DNA of 35,231 bases from Variovorax sp. CAN15. GTDB lineage: Bacteria; Pseudomonadota; Gammaproteobacteria; Burkholderiales; Burkholderiaceae_C. Both the position numbers and the translations under genes were made by a program. A model generated the notes under the pieces. That model saw only the letters and a list, made by a program, of their open reading frames with translations. It made no database searches and had not been told where the DNA came from. This document shows, piece after piece, positions 1 through 8,289 of the stretch; the stretch's first letter is position 1, and the number at the start of each line of letters is the position of its first letter. The DNA is taken from NCBI RefSeq assembly GCF_030462475.1, contig NZ_JASMRZ010000035.1:20879-56109 (forward strand), read 5' to 3'.

Positions 1-684
1 GCCCGGCAGCACGCCGTCGAGCACCAGCAGGCCTTCGTCGAGCACCCAGTCCAGGCGCACGTTGCGCGACTTGAGCAGCTCGGCGATGGGCAGCGCGCCG
101 CGCAGGCCGCTCACCTCCTCGTCGTCGCCCATCACTAGATAGACGGTCTGCCTCGGCTTGAAGCCGCTGCCGATGAGCAGCTCGATGGCTTCCATCTGCG
201 CGAACAGGTTGCTCTTGTTGTCGAGCGTGCCGCGGCCCCAGATGAAGCCGTCCTTGATCTCGCCGGAGAAGGGGTCGACCGTCCAGGCTTTTTCAGTGCC
301 CGGAGCGATGGGCACCATGTCCTGGTGCGCCATCAGCGCGATGGGCTTGGCCTGCGGGTCGGTACCGGTCCAGGTGTAGAGCAGCGCCTTGTTGCCCACC
401 ACTTCCTTCTTCAGGGTGGCGTGAACCTTCGGGAACTGCTGCTCCAGGTAGGCATGCAGCTTGTCGAACTCGGCCGCGTTGGCGGCCGGGTCGTCGAGGC
501 CCGACACCGTGCGGAACGTGATCGCGGTGGACAGCCGCTTGGCGGCCGCCTGCAGGTCGATGTCCAGCTTGGGCGCGGGCGCCACCGCCAGCTGCTGCGA
601 CGGCGTGGTCCAGGTCTTGACCGCCACTGCGGCCACCAGCAGCACGATGGCCAGCAGCAGCCCGAGGAAGATGCGTTTCAACAT
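1..684 (-). CDS. M20 family zinc metallopeptidase (carboxypeptidase-like), 3' part outside window
   Basis: Partial gene: the first 228 codons are present and the reading frame runs off the left edge. Residues 4-22 form a hydrophobic N-terminal segment that could be a signal anchor or uncleaved signal peptide, so the enzyme is probably membrane-attached and faces the periplasm. The metal site of the M20 family is visible: the H-x-D motif at 120-122 (in MAHQDMVP), the bridging aspartate D155 in GRGTLDNK, and the catalytic/metal glutamates E189-E190 in GDDEEVSG. These belong to the carboxypeptidase/aminoacylase branch of M20, which hydrolyses amide bonds of peptides or N-acyl amino acids; the exact substrate cannot be told. 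It starts 39 bases after the stop of the upstream enoyl-CoA hydratase/dehydrogenase gene on the same strand and may be co-transcribed. No strong ribosome binding site is seen. Confidence 0.88.
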   Translation of the reverse strand, partial: MLKRIFLGLLLAIVLLVAAVAVKTWTTPSQQLAVAPAPKLDIDLQAAAKRLSTAITFRTVSGLDDPAANAAEFDKLHAYLEQQFPKVHATLKKEVVGNKALLYTWTGTDPQAKPIALMAHQDMVPIAPGTEKAWTVDPFSGEIKDGFIWGRGTLDNKSNLFAQMEAIELLIGSGFKPRQTVYLVMGDDEEVSGLRGALPIAELLKSRNVRLDWVLDEGLLVLDGVLPG

Positions 685-723
685 TGGCGGTCTTGATCCC
701 GGCTCAAGTTCAGCGCGTCGCCA

Positions 724-2829
724 TCAGCCGAAGGACTTGCCTTCGGCCACCAGCTTCTGGATCAGCGGGGCGGGCTGCCAGAACTCGGCGTCGTCTCGCG
801 GGTTCTTGGCGAAGCGCTTCATCGTCTCGGCCACGTTGTACAGGCCGATCTGCGACGCGTAGTGCATCGGACCGCCGCGATAGATCGGGAAGCCGTAGCC
901 GGTGAGATACACCATGTCGATGTCGCCCGACTTGGAGGCGATGCCGTCTTCCAGGATGTGCGCGCCTTCGTTGACCAGCGCGTACACCAGGCGCTGCACG
1001 ATTTCATCGTCGGAGATCTTGCGCGGCGTGATGCCCAGTTCCTTGCGGTGGTCCTCGATCATCTTGTTGACGAGCTCCGACGGAATGGCGTCGCGCTTGC
1101 CGGCCTGGTAGTCGTACCACCCTGCCCCGGTCTTCTGGCCGAAGCGGCCCAGTTCGCAGAGCTTGTCGGCCGTGCGGCTGTACTTCATGTCGGCACGCTC
1201 GACGGCGCGGCGCTTGCGGATCGCCCAGCCGATGTCGTTGCCGGCCAGGTCGCCCATGCGGAACGGGCCCATGGCGAAGCCGAATTTCTCGATGGCCTTG
1301 TCGACCTGCTGCGGCGTGGCGCCTTCGTCCAGCAGGAAGCCGGCCTGGCGGCTGTACTGCTCGATCATGCGGTTGCCGATGAAGCCGTCGCACACGCCCG
1401 AGACCACGGCCGTCTTCTTGATCTTCTTGCCAATGGCCATGACCGTGGCCAGCACGTCCTTGGCGGTGGCCTTGCCGCGCACCACTTCCAGCAGTTTCAT
1501 CACGTTGGCGGGGCTGAAGAAGTGCATGCCGACCACGTCCTGCGGACGCTCGGTGAACGATGCGATCTTGTCGACGTCGAGCGTCGAGGTGTTCGAGGCC
1601 AGGATCGCGCCCTTCTTGGCGACGCGATCGAGTTCCTTGAACACTTTTTCTTTCACGCCGATTTCCTCGAACACGGCCTCGATGATGAGGTCGGCGTCCT
1701 TCAGGTCGTCGTAGCTGAGCGTGGTGCTCAAGAGCGCCATGCGCTGCTCATATTTGTCCTGCTTGAGCTTGCCCTTCTTGACCTGGGCTTCGTAGTTCTT
1801 CTTGATGGTGGCGATGCCGCGGTCGAGCGCCTCCTGCTTCATCTCGAGGATCTTCACGGGGATGCCCGCGTTCAGGAAGTTCATCGAGATGCCACCACCC
1901 ATGGTGCCGGCGCCGATCACGCCGACCGACTTGATCTCGCGCTTGGGCGTGTCTTCGGGCACGTCGGGGATCTTGCTAGCGGCGCGCTCGGCCATGAACA
2001 GGTGGCGCAGCGCCAGCGATTCCGGCGTGAACATCAGCGAGGTGAAGATGCGGCGCTCTTCGGCCATGCCCGCGTCGAACTTCATCTTGGTGGCGGCCTG
2101 CACGGCATCGACGCACTGCAGCGGCGCGGGATAGTTCTTCGACATGCCGCCAACCATGTTCTTCGCGAACTGGAAGTAGGCATCGCCCTGCGGGTGCTTG
2201 CACGGGAGGTTGCGCACGAGGGGCAGATCCTCGCCCGTCTTGCCGGCCACGCTCTTGGCGAAGGCCACGGCCTCGTCGAACACCGACTCGGCGGAAGCCG
2301 CGAGCTTGTCGAACAGCTTCTGGCCGGGCACCGATGCGAGTAGTTCGCTCTTCACAGGCTCGCCGCTGACGATCATGTTCAGGGCCGTCTCGACGCCGAG
2401 CACGCGGGGCAGGCGTTGCGTGCCGCCCGCGCCGGGGATCAGGCCCAGCTTGACTTCGGGCAGCGCCACGCTGGTACCGGGAGCAGCCACGCGGTAGTGG
2501 CAGCCCAGGGCCAGTTCGAGGCCGCCGCCCATGCACACCGAGTGGATCGCGGCAACGATGGGCTTGGGAGAGGCTTCGAGCGCAAGGATCACGCTCAGCA
2601 GGTTGGGCTCCTGCAGCGCCTTGGGCGTGCCGAACTCCTTGATGTCCGCGCCACCCGAGAACGCCTTGCCGGCGCCGGTGATGACGATGGCCTTGACGGC
2701 GTCGTCGGCATTGGCCTTCGACAGGCCGTCGGTGATGCCGATGCGCGTCGAGAAACCGAGACCGTTGACCGGAGGGTTGGTCATTGTGATCACGGCGATA
2801 TCGCCGAGCACTTTGTATTCAGCCGTCAT
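724..2829 (-). CDS. Bifunctional enoyl-CoA hydratase / 3-hydroxyacyl-CoA dehydrogenase (FadB/FadJ-like)
   Basis: A 701-residue beta-oxidation enzyme performing hydration of trans-2-enoyl-CoA and NAD-dependent oxidation of 3-hydroxyacyl-CoA. Residues 1-190 are a crotonase domain: the oxyanion-hole segment [10 protein letters not shown] (57-66), a GGGLELALG helix with E104, and LPEVKLGL with E125. Residues 298-480 are the dehydrogenase NAD-binding domain, with GAGTMG at 306-311 and the catalytic-histidine motif HFFSP at 436-440; two C-terminal dehydrogenase helical domains follow. The arrangement and length match the monofunctional-polypeptide (peroxisomal-type) family rather than a separate fadA/fadB complex; no thiolase gene is in the window. 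The start at 2829 was chosen because AAGGA lies about 10 bases upstream; a longer frame to 2886 would translate an A-rich hairpin. It lies 243 bases after livF on the same strand, with a structured repeat and an AT-rich hairpin in between. Confidence 0.93.
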   Translation of the reverse strand: MTAEYKVLGDIAVITMTNPPVNGLGFSTRIGITDGLSKANADDAVKAIVITGAGKAFSGGADIKEFGTPKALQEPNLLSVILALEASPKPIVAAIHSVCMGGGLELALGCHYRVAAPGTSVALPEVKLGLIPGAGGTQRLPRVLGVETALNMIVSGEPVKSELLASVPGQKLFDKLAASAESVFDEAVAFAKSVAGKTGEDLPLVRNLPCKHPQGDAYFQFAKNMVGGMSKNYPAPLQCVDAVQAATKMKFDAGMAEERRIFTSLMFTPESLALRHLFMAERAASKIPDVPEDTPKREIKSVGVIGAGTMGGGISMNFLNAGIPVKILEMKQEALDRGIATIKKNYEAQVKKGKLKQDKYEQRMALLSTTLSYDDLKDADLIIEAVFEEIGVKEKVFKELDRVAKKGAILASNTSTLDVDKIASFTERPQDVVGMHFFSPANVMKLLEVVRGKATAKDVLATVMAIGKKIKKTAVVSGVCDGFIGNRMIEQYSRQAGFLLDEGATPQQVDKAIEKFGFAMGPFRMGDLAGNDIGWAIRKRRAVERADMKYSRTADKLCELGRFGQKTGAGWYDYQAGKRDAIPSELVNKMIEDHRKELGITPRKISDDEIVQRLVYALVNEGAHILEDGIASKSGDIDMVYLTGYGFPIYRGGPMHYASQIGLYNVAETMKRFAKNPRDDAEFWQPAPLIQKLVAEGKSFG

Positions 2830-2851
2830 GCTGCGTTCCTTGGTGTGTGAA

Positions 2852-2884
2852 GAAAAAGAAGAAAAAGCACGAGTGTTCTTTTTC
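2852..2884 (-). terminator. AT-rich hairpin with U-tract upstream of the FadB-like gene
   Basis: Read on the minus strand, GAAAAAGAAC and GTGCTTTTTC pair with one mismatch around a 4-base loop, followed by TTCTTTTTC. It resembles a weak intrinsic terminator and ends about 23 bases before the start codon at 2829. It could end livF transcripts or act as a leader attenuator. The stem is A/T-rich, so terminator strength is uncertain. Confidence 0.45.
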
Positions 2885-2978
2885 AAGGGATTCTAGGCGT
2901 TTCGCGTGGCCCAACAATGGCACGCAGTCGCTGTAGAGACAAGGCCGCCCACCGAGAGCGGTGCGGGACTTATCGGGA

Positions 2979-3067
2979 AACACCGCGGAACCGGCTTTGC
3001 CGGGCCGCTGGTGTTGCCCCCTGCAAGGGGGTTGGCGAAGCGACACGAAGTGCGCGAAGCCTGGGGG
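2979..3067 (-). repeat. Dispersed structured intergenic repeat, copy A
   Basis: An 89-base element about 93% identical to 6963-7050. On the minus strand it contains a GCAC/GTG(C) hairpin, a CCCCC..GGGGG hairpin, and a longer compound stem (AACACC-GCGG with CCGCGGTGTT) enclosing CCGGC-AAA-GCCGG. It starts 5 bases after the livF stop codon, so it forms the immediate 3' untranslated region of livF. Similar multi-hairpin elements after genes are familiar in Comamonadaceae genomes (from memory, not checked). Confidence 0.85.
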
Positions 3068-3072
3068 TTGGC

Positions 3073-3768
3073 CTAGACCTCCAGCCACTCCTTGCGGGTG
3101 GTGGCATCTGCGCGGAGGCTGTCCGGCGTGCCGTCGAACACGATGCTGCCGTGGCCCATGACGAGCGCGCGGTCGGAAATCTGCATCGCGATGGTGAGCT
3201 TCTGCTCGATCAGCAGCACCGAGATGCCCTTGTCCTTGAGCGTGCGCAGGTACTGCCCAACCAGTTCGACGATCTTGGGCGCGAGGCCCTCGGTGGGCTC
3301 GTCGATGATGATGAGGTCGGGGTCGCCCATCAGCGTACGGCACAGCGTGAGCATCTGCTGCTCGCCGCCCGAAAGCACGCCGGCCTCGGTGTGCTGTCGC
3401 TCCTTCAGGCGCGGAAACATGCCATACATGTCGTCGAAGGACCAGCGGCTGCCCTTGCCCGAACCCTTCTGCCCCAGCAGCAGGTTCTGGTGCACCGTGA
3501 GCTTGGGGAAGATGTCACGGTTCTCCGGCACGTAGCCGATGCCGCAGTGCGCGATCTCGTAGGCCTTGCGGCGCAGGATGTCCTGGCCCTTCCAGTGCAG
3601 CCCGCCCTCGGCATGCACCAGGCCCATGATGGCCTTGGCGGTGGTCGAGCGGCCAGAGCCGTTGCGGCCCAGCAGCGCGACGATCTCGCCCGGGTTCACG
3701 TCGAACGAAACGCCATGCAGCACATGGCTCTTGCCATAGTAGGCGTGGATGTCTTTGAGCTTCAGCAT
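3073..3768 (-). CDS. livF: ABC transporter ATP-binding protein, LivF type
   Basis: A 231-residue ATPase subunit of a branched-chain-amino-acid-type (HAAT) ABC importer; it would pair with LivG on the cytoplasmic face of LivH/LivM. The Walker A region at 34-42 reads GRNGSGRST, so arginine (R40) replaces the usual lysine. The signature LSGGEQQ (132-138), Walker B LIIIDEP (152-158) and the H-loop region near the C-terminus are normal. The start at 3768 lies 1 base after the livG stop codon and gives the conserved LivF N-terminus; a longer in-frame extension to 3918 would overlap livG deeply and is unlikely. GGAG lies upstream within the livG end. Last gene of the livHMGF run; a structured repeat follows its stop. 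Confidence 0.93.
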   Translation of the reverse strand: MLKLKDIHAYYGKSHVLHGVSFDVNPGEIVALLGRNGSGRSTTAKAIMGLVHAEGGLHWKGQDILRRKAYEIAHCGIGYVPENRDIFPKLTVHQNLLLGQKGSGKGSRWSFDDMYGMFPRLKERQHTEAGVLSGGEQQMLTLCRTLMGDPDLIIIDEPTEGLAPKIVELVGQYLRTLKDKGISVLLIEQKLTIAMQISDRALVMGHGSIVFDGTPDSLRADATTRKEWLEV

Positions 3769-3769
3769 G

Positions 3770-4540
3770 TCAGTGTCCCGCTCCCTGTGCGTCGGCGACC
3801 GACGATCCGAGATACGCCTCCTGCACGCGCGCGTTGGCGCGAACGGCCGCGGGCGTGTCGAAGGCGATGACCTCGCCATAGACCACCACCGCGATCTTGT
3901 CGGCCAGGCCGAAGACAACGCCCATGTCGTGCTCCACCGTGAGCAGCGTCTTGCCGACGGTCACGTGCTTGATGAGCGAGATGAAGTGCGAAGTCTCGGT
4001 CTTGCTCATGCCGGCCGTGGGCTCGTCCAGCAGGATCACGCTGGCGCCGCCAGCGATGGTCACGCCGATCTCGAGCGCGCGTTGTTCGGCGTAGGTGAGG
4101 TTCACCGCGTGCACGTCGCGCTTCTTCTCCAGGCCGATCTGGCGGATGAGCTCTTCCGTGCGCTCGTTGGCGTCGTCGAGGTTCGAGAGGAAGCGCAGGA
4201 ATGTGTACTTGTAGCCCAGGCTCCACAGCACGCCGCAGCGCAGGTTCTCGAAGACGGTGAGCTTCGGGAAGATGTTGGTGATCTGGAAGCTGCGCGACAG
4301 CCCCATGCGGTTGATCTCGTACGGCTTCATGCCGTCGATGCGCGTGCCGTTGAGCAGCACCTCTCCGCTGCTGGGCGCGAGCCGCCCGCTGATCAGGTTG
4401 AACAGCGTCGACTTGCCCGCGCCGTTCGGCCCGATGATCGCGATGCGCTCGCCGGCCGTCACGGCCAGGTCCACTCCGCGGATGATGTCGGTCTTGCCGA
4501 AGCTCTTGCGCAGCCCCTTGAGTTCGAGTGAATAGGTCAT
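3770..4540 (-). CDS. livG: ABC transporter ATP-binding protein, LivG type
   Basis: A 256-residue ATPase subunit of the HAAT-type importer. Walker A is canonical (GPNGAGKST, 37-45, with K43), the family-typical degenerate signature is LTYAEQR (148-154), Walker B is VILLDEP (168-174), and the H-loop histidine is in EHDMG. The start ATG overlaps the livM stop codon by 4 bases (ATGA), indicating translational coupling. One base separates its stop from livF. Because LivF has an altered Walker A lysine, LivG supplies the one fully canonical ATP site of the presumed LivG/LivF pair. Confidence 0.95.
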   Translation of the reverse strand: MTYSLELKGLRKSFGKTDIIRGVDLAVTAGERIAIIGPNGAGKSTLFNLISGRLAPSSGEVLLNGTRIDGMKPYEINRMGLSRSFQITNIFPKLTVFENLRCGVLWSLGYKYTFLRFLSNLDDANERTEELIRQIGLEKKRDVHAVNLTYAEQRALEIGVTIAGGASVILLDEPTAGMSKTETSHFISLIKHVTVGKTLLTVEHDMGVVFGLADKIAVVVYGEVIAFDTPAAVRANARVQEAYLGSSVADAQGAGH

Positions 4541-5865
4541 GCCGTCTCCCGCCGCTTGATCTCGGCTTCGATTTCTTCCTGCACGTGGCCCCAGAGCTTC
4601 GCGAAGCGCCTGCGGAACACCTCGAACACACCCAGGCCCACGGCCAGCAGGGCCACGGCGACGATCCAGGCCGTGGCCGAGGATGTATCGAGCTGCAGGC
4701 CCGCGAACGGCACCACCGGCCCGAGCGCGGCGTTGAGCTGCATGTGATAGATCATCTCGACGATGGCCGCCGCGCCCGCGAGCATGATGGCCGAGCCGAT
4801 GAAGAGGCCCACGTACAGCAGGTAGAAGCGCTTGATCTTGCCGAACAGCGCCACGCGCACGTTCATCATGATGAGGCTGGCAACACCGCCGGGCGCGAAC
4901 ATCACCATCAGCAGGAACACCAGGCCCACGTACAGCAGCCAGGCCTTGCTGAGTTCCGACAGCAGCACCAGCGCGAACACCAGCAGCGCCGCGCCGATGA
5001 TCGGCCCGAAGAAGAAGGTCGCGCCGCCCAGGAAGGTGAACAGCAGGTAGCTGCCCGAGCGCAGCCCGTTGAGGCTGTCGGCCGCGTTCACGATCTCGAA
5101 GTTGATGGCCGCCAGCCCGCCGCCGATGCCCGCGAAGAAGCCCGCGATGATGAAGGCGTAGTAGCGCACGCGCTGCGTGTTGTAGCCGATGAACTCCACG
5201 CGCTCCGGGTTGTCGCGCACCGCGTTCAGCATGCGCCCGAGCGGTGTGCCCGTGAAGGCGAACATCAGCCCGGTGCAGATGAAGCAGTAGACGGCGATCA
5301 GGTAATACACCTGGTTCTGCGGGCCGAAGTTGAGGCCGAAGAACGAGGCGCCGTACACGCGGTTGGTGGTAATGCCGCCCTCGCCGCCGAAGAAGCTGGG
5401 GAACATCAGCGCCATGGCGGCGACCAGTTCGCCCAGGCCCAGAGTGATCATCGCGAAGGTGGTGCCCGACTTCTTGGTCGACACGTAGCCGAACACCACG
5501 GCGAAGAACATGCCGCCGAGGCCGCCCACCATCGGGATGAGTACAAGAGGAATCGGCAGCTTGCCGGCGCTGGCCAGGTTCATCGTGTGGATGGCGATGA
5601 ACGAGCCCAGGCCCACGTACACCGCATGCCCGAAGCTGAGCATGCCGCCCTGCCCCAGCAGCATGTTGTAGCTCAGGCAGATGATGATGAGATAGCCGAT
5701 CTGCGACAGCATGGTGAGTGCCAGGCTGCTGGTGAAGACCATCGGCGCCACGATCAGCAGCAGCGCGAAGAAGGACCAGATCAGGATGCGGCCGATGTTC
5801 AGCGGCTTGAACCGGTAGTACCGGACGGACGAGGAGGTCGAAGCGTTTGTCGTTGCGGTATTCAT
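4537..5865 (-). CDS. livM: ABC transporter permease, LivM type, with C-terminal extension
   Basis: A 442-residue inner-membrane permease. The core (about 20-335) has the LivM hydrophobic segments and family motifs, including GQGGMLSFGHA (71-81), the EAA-like cytoplasmic loop around RMLNAVRDNPERVEFIGYN (211-229) and MFAPGG (322-327), where LivM proteins usually end soon after. Here about 107 residues follow: two further hydrophobic segments (about 348-370 and 398-416) and a charged tail rich in E, K and R. Start ATG lies 4 bases after the livH stop; the stop overlaps livG. Confidence 0.93.
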   Translation of the reverse strand: MNTATTNASTSSSVRYYRFKPLNIGRILIWSFFALLLIVAPMVFTSSLALTMLSQIGYLIIICLSYNMLLGQGGMLSFGHAVYVGLGSFIAIHTMNLASAGKLPIPLVLIPMVGGLGGMFFAVVFGYVSTKKSGTTFAMITLGLGELVAAMALMFPSFFGGEGGITTNRVYGASFFGLNFGPQNQVYYLIAVYCFICTGLMFAFTGTPLGRMLNAVRDNPERVEFIGYNTQRVRYYAFIIAGFFAGIGGGLAAINFEIVNAADSLNGLRSGSYLLFTFLGGATFFFGPIIGAALLVFALVLLSELSKAWLLYVGLVFLLMVMFAPGGVASLIMMNVRVALFGKIKRFYLLYVGLFIGSAIMLAGAAAIVEMIYHMQLNAALGPVVPFAGLQLDTSSATAWIVAVALLAVGLGVFEVFRRRFAKLWGHVQEEIEAEIKRRETA

Positions 5866-5869
5866 CGCG

Positions 5870-6823
5870 TCAGTCCTCCCGGGTTCCGAGAAGACCCTTG
5901 GGTCTGAAGATGAGGATCAGCACCAGGAAGAGGTACGGAAGGATCGGCGCGACCTGCGAGATCGTCAGCTTGAGCAGCTCGTAGCCGAAGGTCTGGTCTG
6001 TCACCGCCACGCCGAAGGCCTGCAGGCCGGTGGCGAGCGATTGGTCCATGGCCACGGCGAAGGTCTGCACCACGCCGATGATGAGCGAGGCGAGGAAGGC
6101 GCCCGCCAGCGAGCCCATGCCGCCGACCACCACCACCACGAAGATGATGGAGCCCACCGACGCAGCCATGGCCGGCTCGGTGACGTAGGTGTTGCCGCCC
6201 ACCACGCCGGCCAGCCCCGCGAGCGCGGCGCCGCCGCCGAACACGAGCATGAAAACGCGCGGCACGTTGTGGCCCAGCGCCTCGACCATCTCGGGGTGCT
6301 TCAGCGCCGCCTGGATCACCAGGCCGATGCGCGTGCGCGTGAGCAGCAGCCACACCGACACCAGCATCAGCACCGCCACCAGCATGATGAAGGAGCGAGA
6401 CTTGGGAAACTGCGTGCCATAGAGCGTGAAGAGCGGCCCCTGCAGCGCCGACGGCAGGCCATAGGGCACCGTGGAACGGCCCCACGCCAACTGCACCACT
6501 TCGAGGATCAGGTACGAAAGGCCGAAGGTCACCAGCAGTTCGGGCACGTGGCCGAACTTGTGGACACGGCGCAGGCAGTACCGTTCGAAGGCTGCGCCCA
6601 GCACGAACACCAGCAGCGGCGCGATGAAAAGCGCCGGCCAGAAGCCCACGATGCCCGACAGCGTGTAGGCGAAGTAGGCGCCCAGCATGTAGAAGCTCGC
6701 GTGCGCGAAGTTGAGCACGCCCATCATGCTGAAGATCAGCGTGAGGCCGGAGCTCAGCATGAACAGCAGCAAGCCGTAGCTCACGCCATTGAGCAGCGAG
6801 ATGACGAAGAATTCGACGTTCAT
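5870..6823 (-). CDS. livH: ABC transporter permease, LivH type
   Basis: A 317-residue inner-membrane permease with about eight hydrophobic segments. The N-terminal region with LTLIFSMMGVLNFAHASFYM (27-46) is the hallmark of LivH, and the sequence ends with the family-typical LIFRPKGLLG. It forms the translocation channel with LivM. It is the first gene of the tightly packed livHMGF group; it is preceded by a strong intrinsic terminator (6842-6876) only about 20 bases upstream of the start codon, so its expression may depend on read-through or on a promoter in the 6877-6962 gap. Ribosome binding site is weak (GAAAG). Confidence 0.93.
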   Translation of the reverse strand: MNVEFFVISLLNGVSYGLLLFMLSSGLTLIFSMMGVLNFAHASFYMLGAYFAYTLSGIVGFWPALFIAPLLVFVLGAAFERYCLRRVHKFGHVPELLVTFGLSYLILEVVQLAWGRSTVPYGLPSALQGPLFTLYGTQFPKSRSFIMLVAVLMLVSVWLLLTRTRIGLVIQAALKHPEMVEALGHNVPRVFMLVFGGGAALAGLAGVVGGNTYVTEPAMAASVGSIIFVVVVVGGMGSLAGAFLASLIIGVVQTFAVAMDQSLATGLQAFGVAVTDQTFGYELLKLTISQVAPILPYLFLVLILIFRPKGLLGTRED

Positions 6824-6841
6824 CGGTCTTTCGTGTCAGTT

Positions 6842-6876
6842 GAAAAAGAAAAAGGCCCGAGTGTTTAAGTCGGGCC
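6842..6876 (-). terminator. Intrinsic terminator / attenuator between binding-protein gene and livH
   Basis: On the minus strand a perfect 7-bp stem GGCCCGA/TCGGGCC (arms 6870-6876 and 6854-6860, 9-base loop) is followed by TTTTTCTTTTTC. This is a textbook rho-independent terminator. It lies 3' of the binding-protein gene and just before livH, a layout known to lower permease/ATPase expression relative to the binding protein. Confidence 0.85.
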
Positions 6877-6911
6877 TCGACCAACAAGCAGGCTGCCGGG
6901 CTCAGTCCCTC

Positions 6912-6928
6912 GCCGTGCGTTGCACGGC
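6912..6928. other. Short perfect hairpin in the intergenic region
   Basis: GCCGTGC and GCACGGC form a perfect 7-bp stem around a 3-base loop, between the structured repeat (6963-7050) and the terminator (6842-6876). There is no T-run. It may simply add structure to the 3' untranslated region; no function is assigned. Confidence 0.5.
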
Positions 6929-6962
6929 ACAAGCTGAAGAAGCAACAAGTGCCTCTTCGCGG

Positions 6963-7050
6963 AACACCGCGGAACCGGCTTTGCCGGCCCGCGGGTGTTG
7001 CCCCCGGAAGGGGGTTGGCGAAGCGGCACGAAGTGCGCGCAGCCTGGGGG
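6963..7050 (-). repeat. Dispersed structured intergenic repeat, copy B
   Basis: An 88-base copy of the element at 2979-3067, with a one-base shorter CCCCC/GGGGG hairpin loop and a few substitutions that mostly fall in loops or keep pairing. It begins 6 bases after the stop codon of the first binding-protein gene, in the same orientation relative to the upstream gene as copy A is to livF. Confidence 0.85.
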
Positions 7051-7056
7051 CGAACC

Positions 7057-8289
7057 TCATCCCGGACGCTTCATCTGGCAGGAAGTCGGCGTGCTGGCCA
7101 CGTAGGCGTCGTAGAACTTCACCGGCACCAGCGTGTAGCCGGTGTTCTCGGGGCTGTAGGGGTACTTGGCGGTGGCCTTCTCCCAGCGGGTGATGTACAG
7201 GCCCTGTTGCGCCTGGTGGTCGGTCTTGCGCAGCTCGATGTCGCCGTTGAAGCTCTTGAACTTCAGGCCCTCCATCGCGGCAGCCACCTTGACGGGGTCG
7301 GTCGACTTGGTCTTCACGAAGGCTTCGGTGAGCGCCTGGAACACCGTGTAGATGTCGGTGGTGTAGAGGTCGTCGTTGAACTTCTTCTTGAAGTCGTCAG
7401 CGTACTTCTGCATGTCGCCGCCCATGTTGTAGTGGGCGTAGCCGACCTGGTAGACCTTGCCGGCGGAAGCCGCGCCCATGGCGGTCGGCGTGCCGGTGGT
7501 CACGGCGTAGTAGGTATAGAACTTGACGTTCAGGCCCGAGTCGTTGGCCGCCTTGATGAGCAGCGCAAGATCGGAGCCCCAGTTGCCGGTGATGACGGTG
7601 TCGGCGCCCGAAGCCTTGATCTTGGCGATGTACGGCGCGAAGTCACGCACCTGCGCGAGCGGGTGCAGGTCGTCGCCCACGATCTGGATGTCGGGGCGCT
7701 TGTGCTTCAGGTCTTCCTTGGCGAACTTGGAGACCTGCTGGCCGTGCGAATAGTTCTGGCCGATGATGTAGACCTTCTTGATCTCGGGCTGATCCTTCAT
7801 GTAGGTGGTCAGCGCCTCCATCTTCATGGACGTGTCGGCATCGAAGCGGTACTGCCAGTAGCTGCACTTGCTGTTGGTCAGGTCGGGATCGACCGCGGCA
7901 TAGTTCAGGTACAGCGCTTCCTTGCCTGGATTTCGCGCGTTGTTCTTCTCCAGCGCGTCGATGATGGCCAGCGCCGGGCCCGAGCCGTTGCCCTGCACGA
8001 TATAGCGCGCGCCCTGGTCGAGAGCCGAGCGCAGCGCGCTGGTGGTTTCCTGCGGGCTGAGCTTGTTGTCGATTCCGATGATCTCGAACTTCACGCCCGC
8101 CGCGTTCTTCTTGTTGAACTCTTCGGCGAAGAACTGGAAGGTCTTGAGCTGGTTGGTCCCGACCGCGGCCATGAGGCCCGACAACGGGTCCAGCCATGCG
8201 ATCTTGACGGTTTCACCCTTCTGGGCAAAGGCACCGGTGGCGGTGGCAGCGATGACGGCTGCGGCGGCGATTTTCAGAGCGAAGTTCAA
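7057..8289 (-). CDS. LivK-type periplasmic substrate-binding protein (paralog 1)
   Basis: A 410-residue extracytoplasmic solute receptor of the leucine/isoleucine/valine-binding type (periplasmic binding protein, peripla_BP_6-like), delivering ligand to LivH/LivM. Residues 1-22 are a signal peptide with cleavage expected after AFA. The mature part starts QKGETVKIAWLDPLSG. It is closely similar (roughly 80% by eye) to the next gene upstream, including two cysteines in SKCSYW and TSCQMKRP. The start is a TTG at 8289: AGGAG lies 8 bases upstream, and it aligns with the ATG start of the paralog (MNFALK versus MQFAVK); an upstream TTG at 8307 would overlap the ribosome binding site. The real ligand is not evident; neighbouring ligase and beta-oxidation genes suggest an organic acid. 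Confidence 0.93.
   Translation of the reverse strand: MNFALKIAAAAVIAATATGAFAQKGETVKIAWLDPLSGLMAAVGTNQLKTFQFFAEEFNKKNAAGVKFEIIGIDNKLSPQETTSALRSALDQGARYIVQGNGSGPALAIIDALEKNNARNPGKEALYLNYAAVDPDLTNSKCSYWQYRFDADTSMKMEALTTYMKDQPEIKKVYIIGQNYSHGQQVSKFAKEDLKHKRPDIQIVGDDLHPLAQVRDFAPYIAKIKASGADTVITGNWGSDLALLIKAANDSGLNVKFYTYYAVTTGTPTAMGAASAGKVYQVGYAHYNMGGDMQKYADDFKKKFNDDLYTTDIYTVFQALTEAFVKTKSTDPVKVAAAMEGLKFKSFNGDIELRKTDHQAQQGLYITRWEKATAKYPYSPENTGYTLVPVKFYDAYVASTPTSCQMKRPG

Noticed and set aside
862..2343. Long plus-strand frame opposite the FadB-like gene
   Set aside because: Low-complexity H/V/L/D-rich antisense translation; the minus-strand enzyme has all expected motifs.
3769..3918. Upstream extension of livF
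   Set aside because: It overlaps livG in another frame and is S/R/P-rich; ATG 3768 gives the conserved N-terminus.
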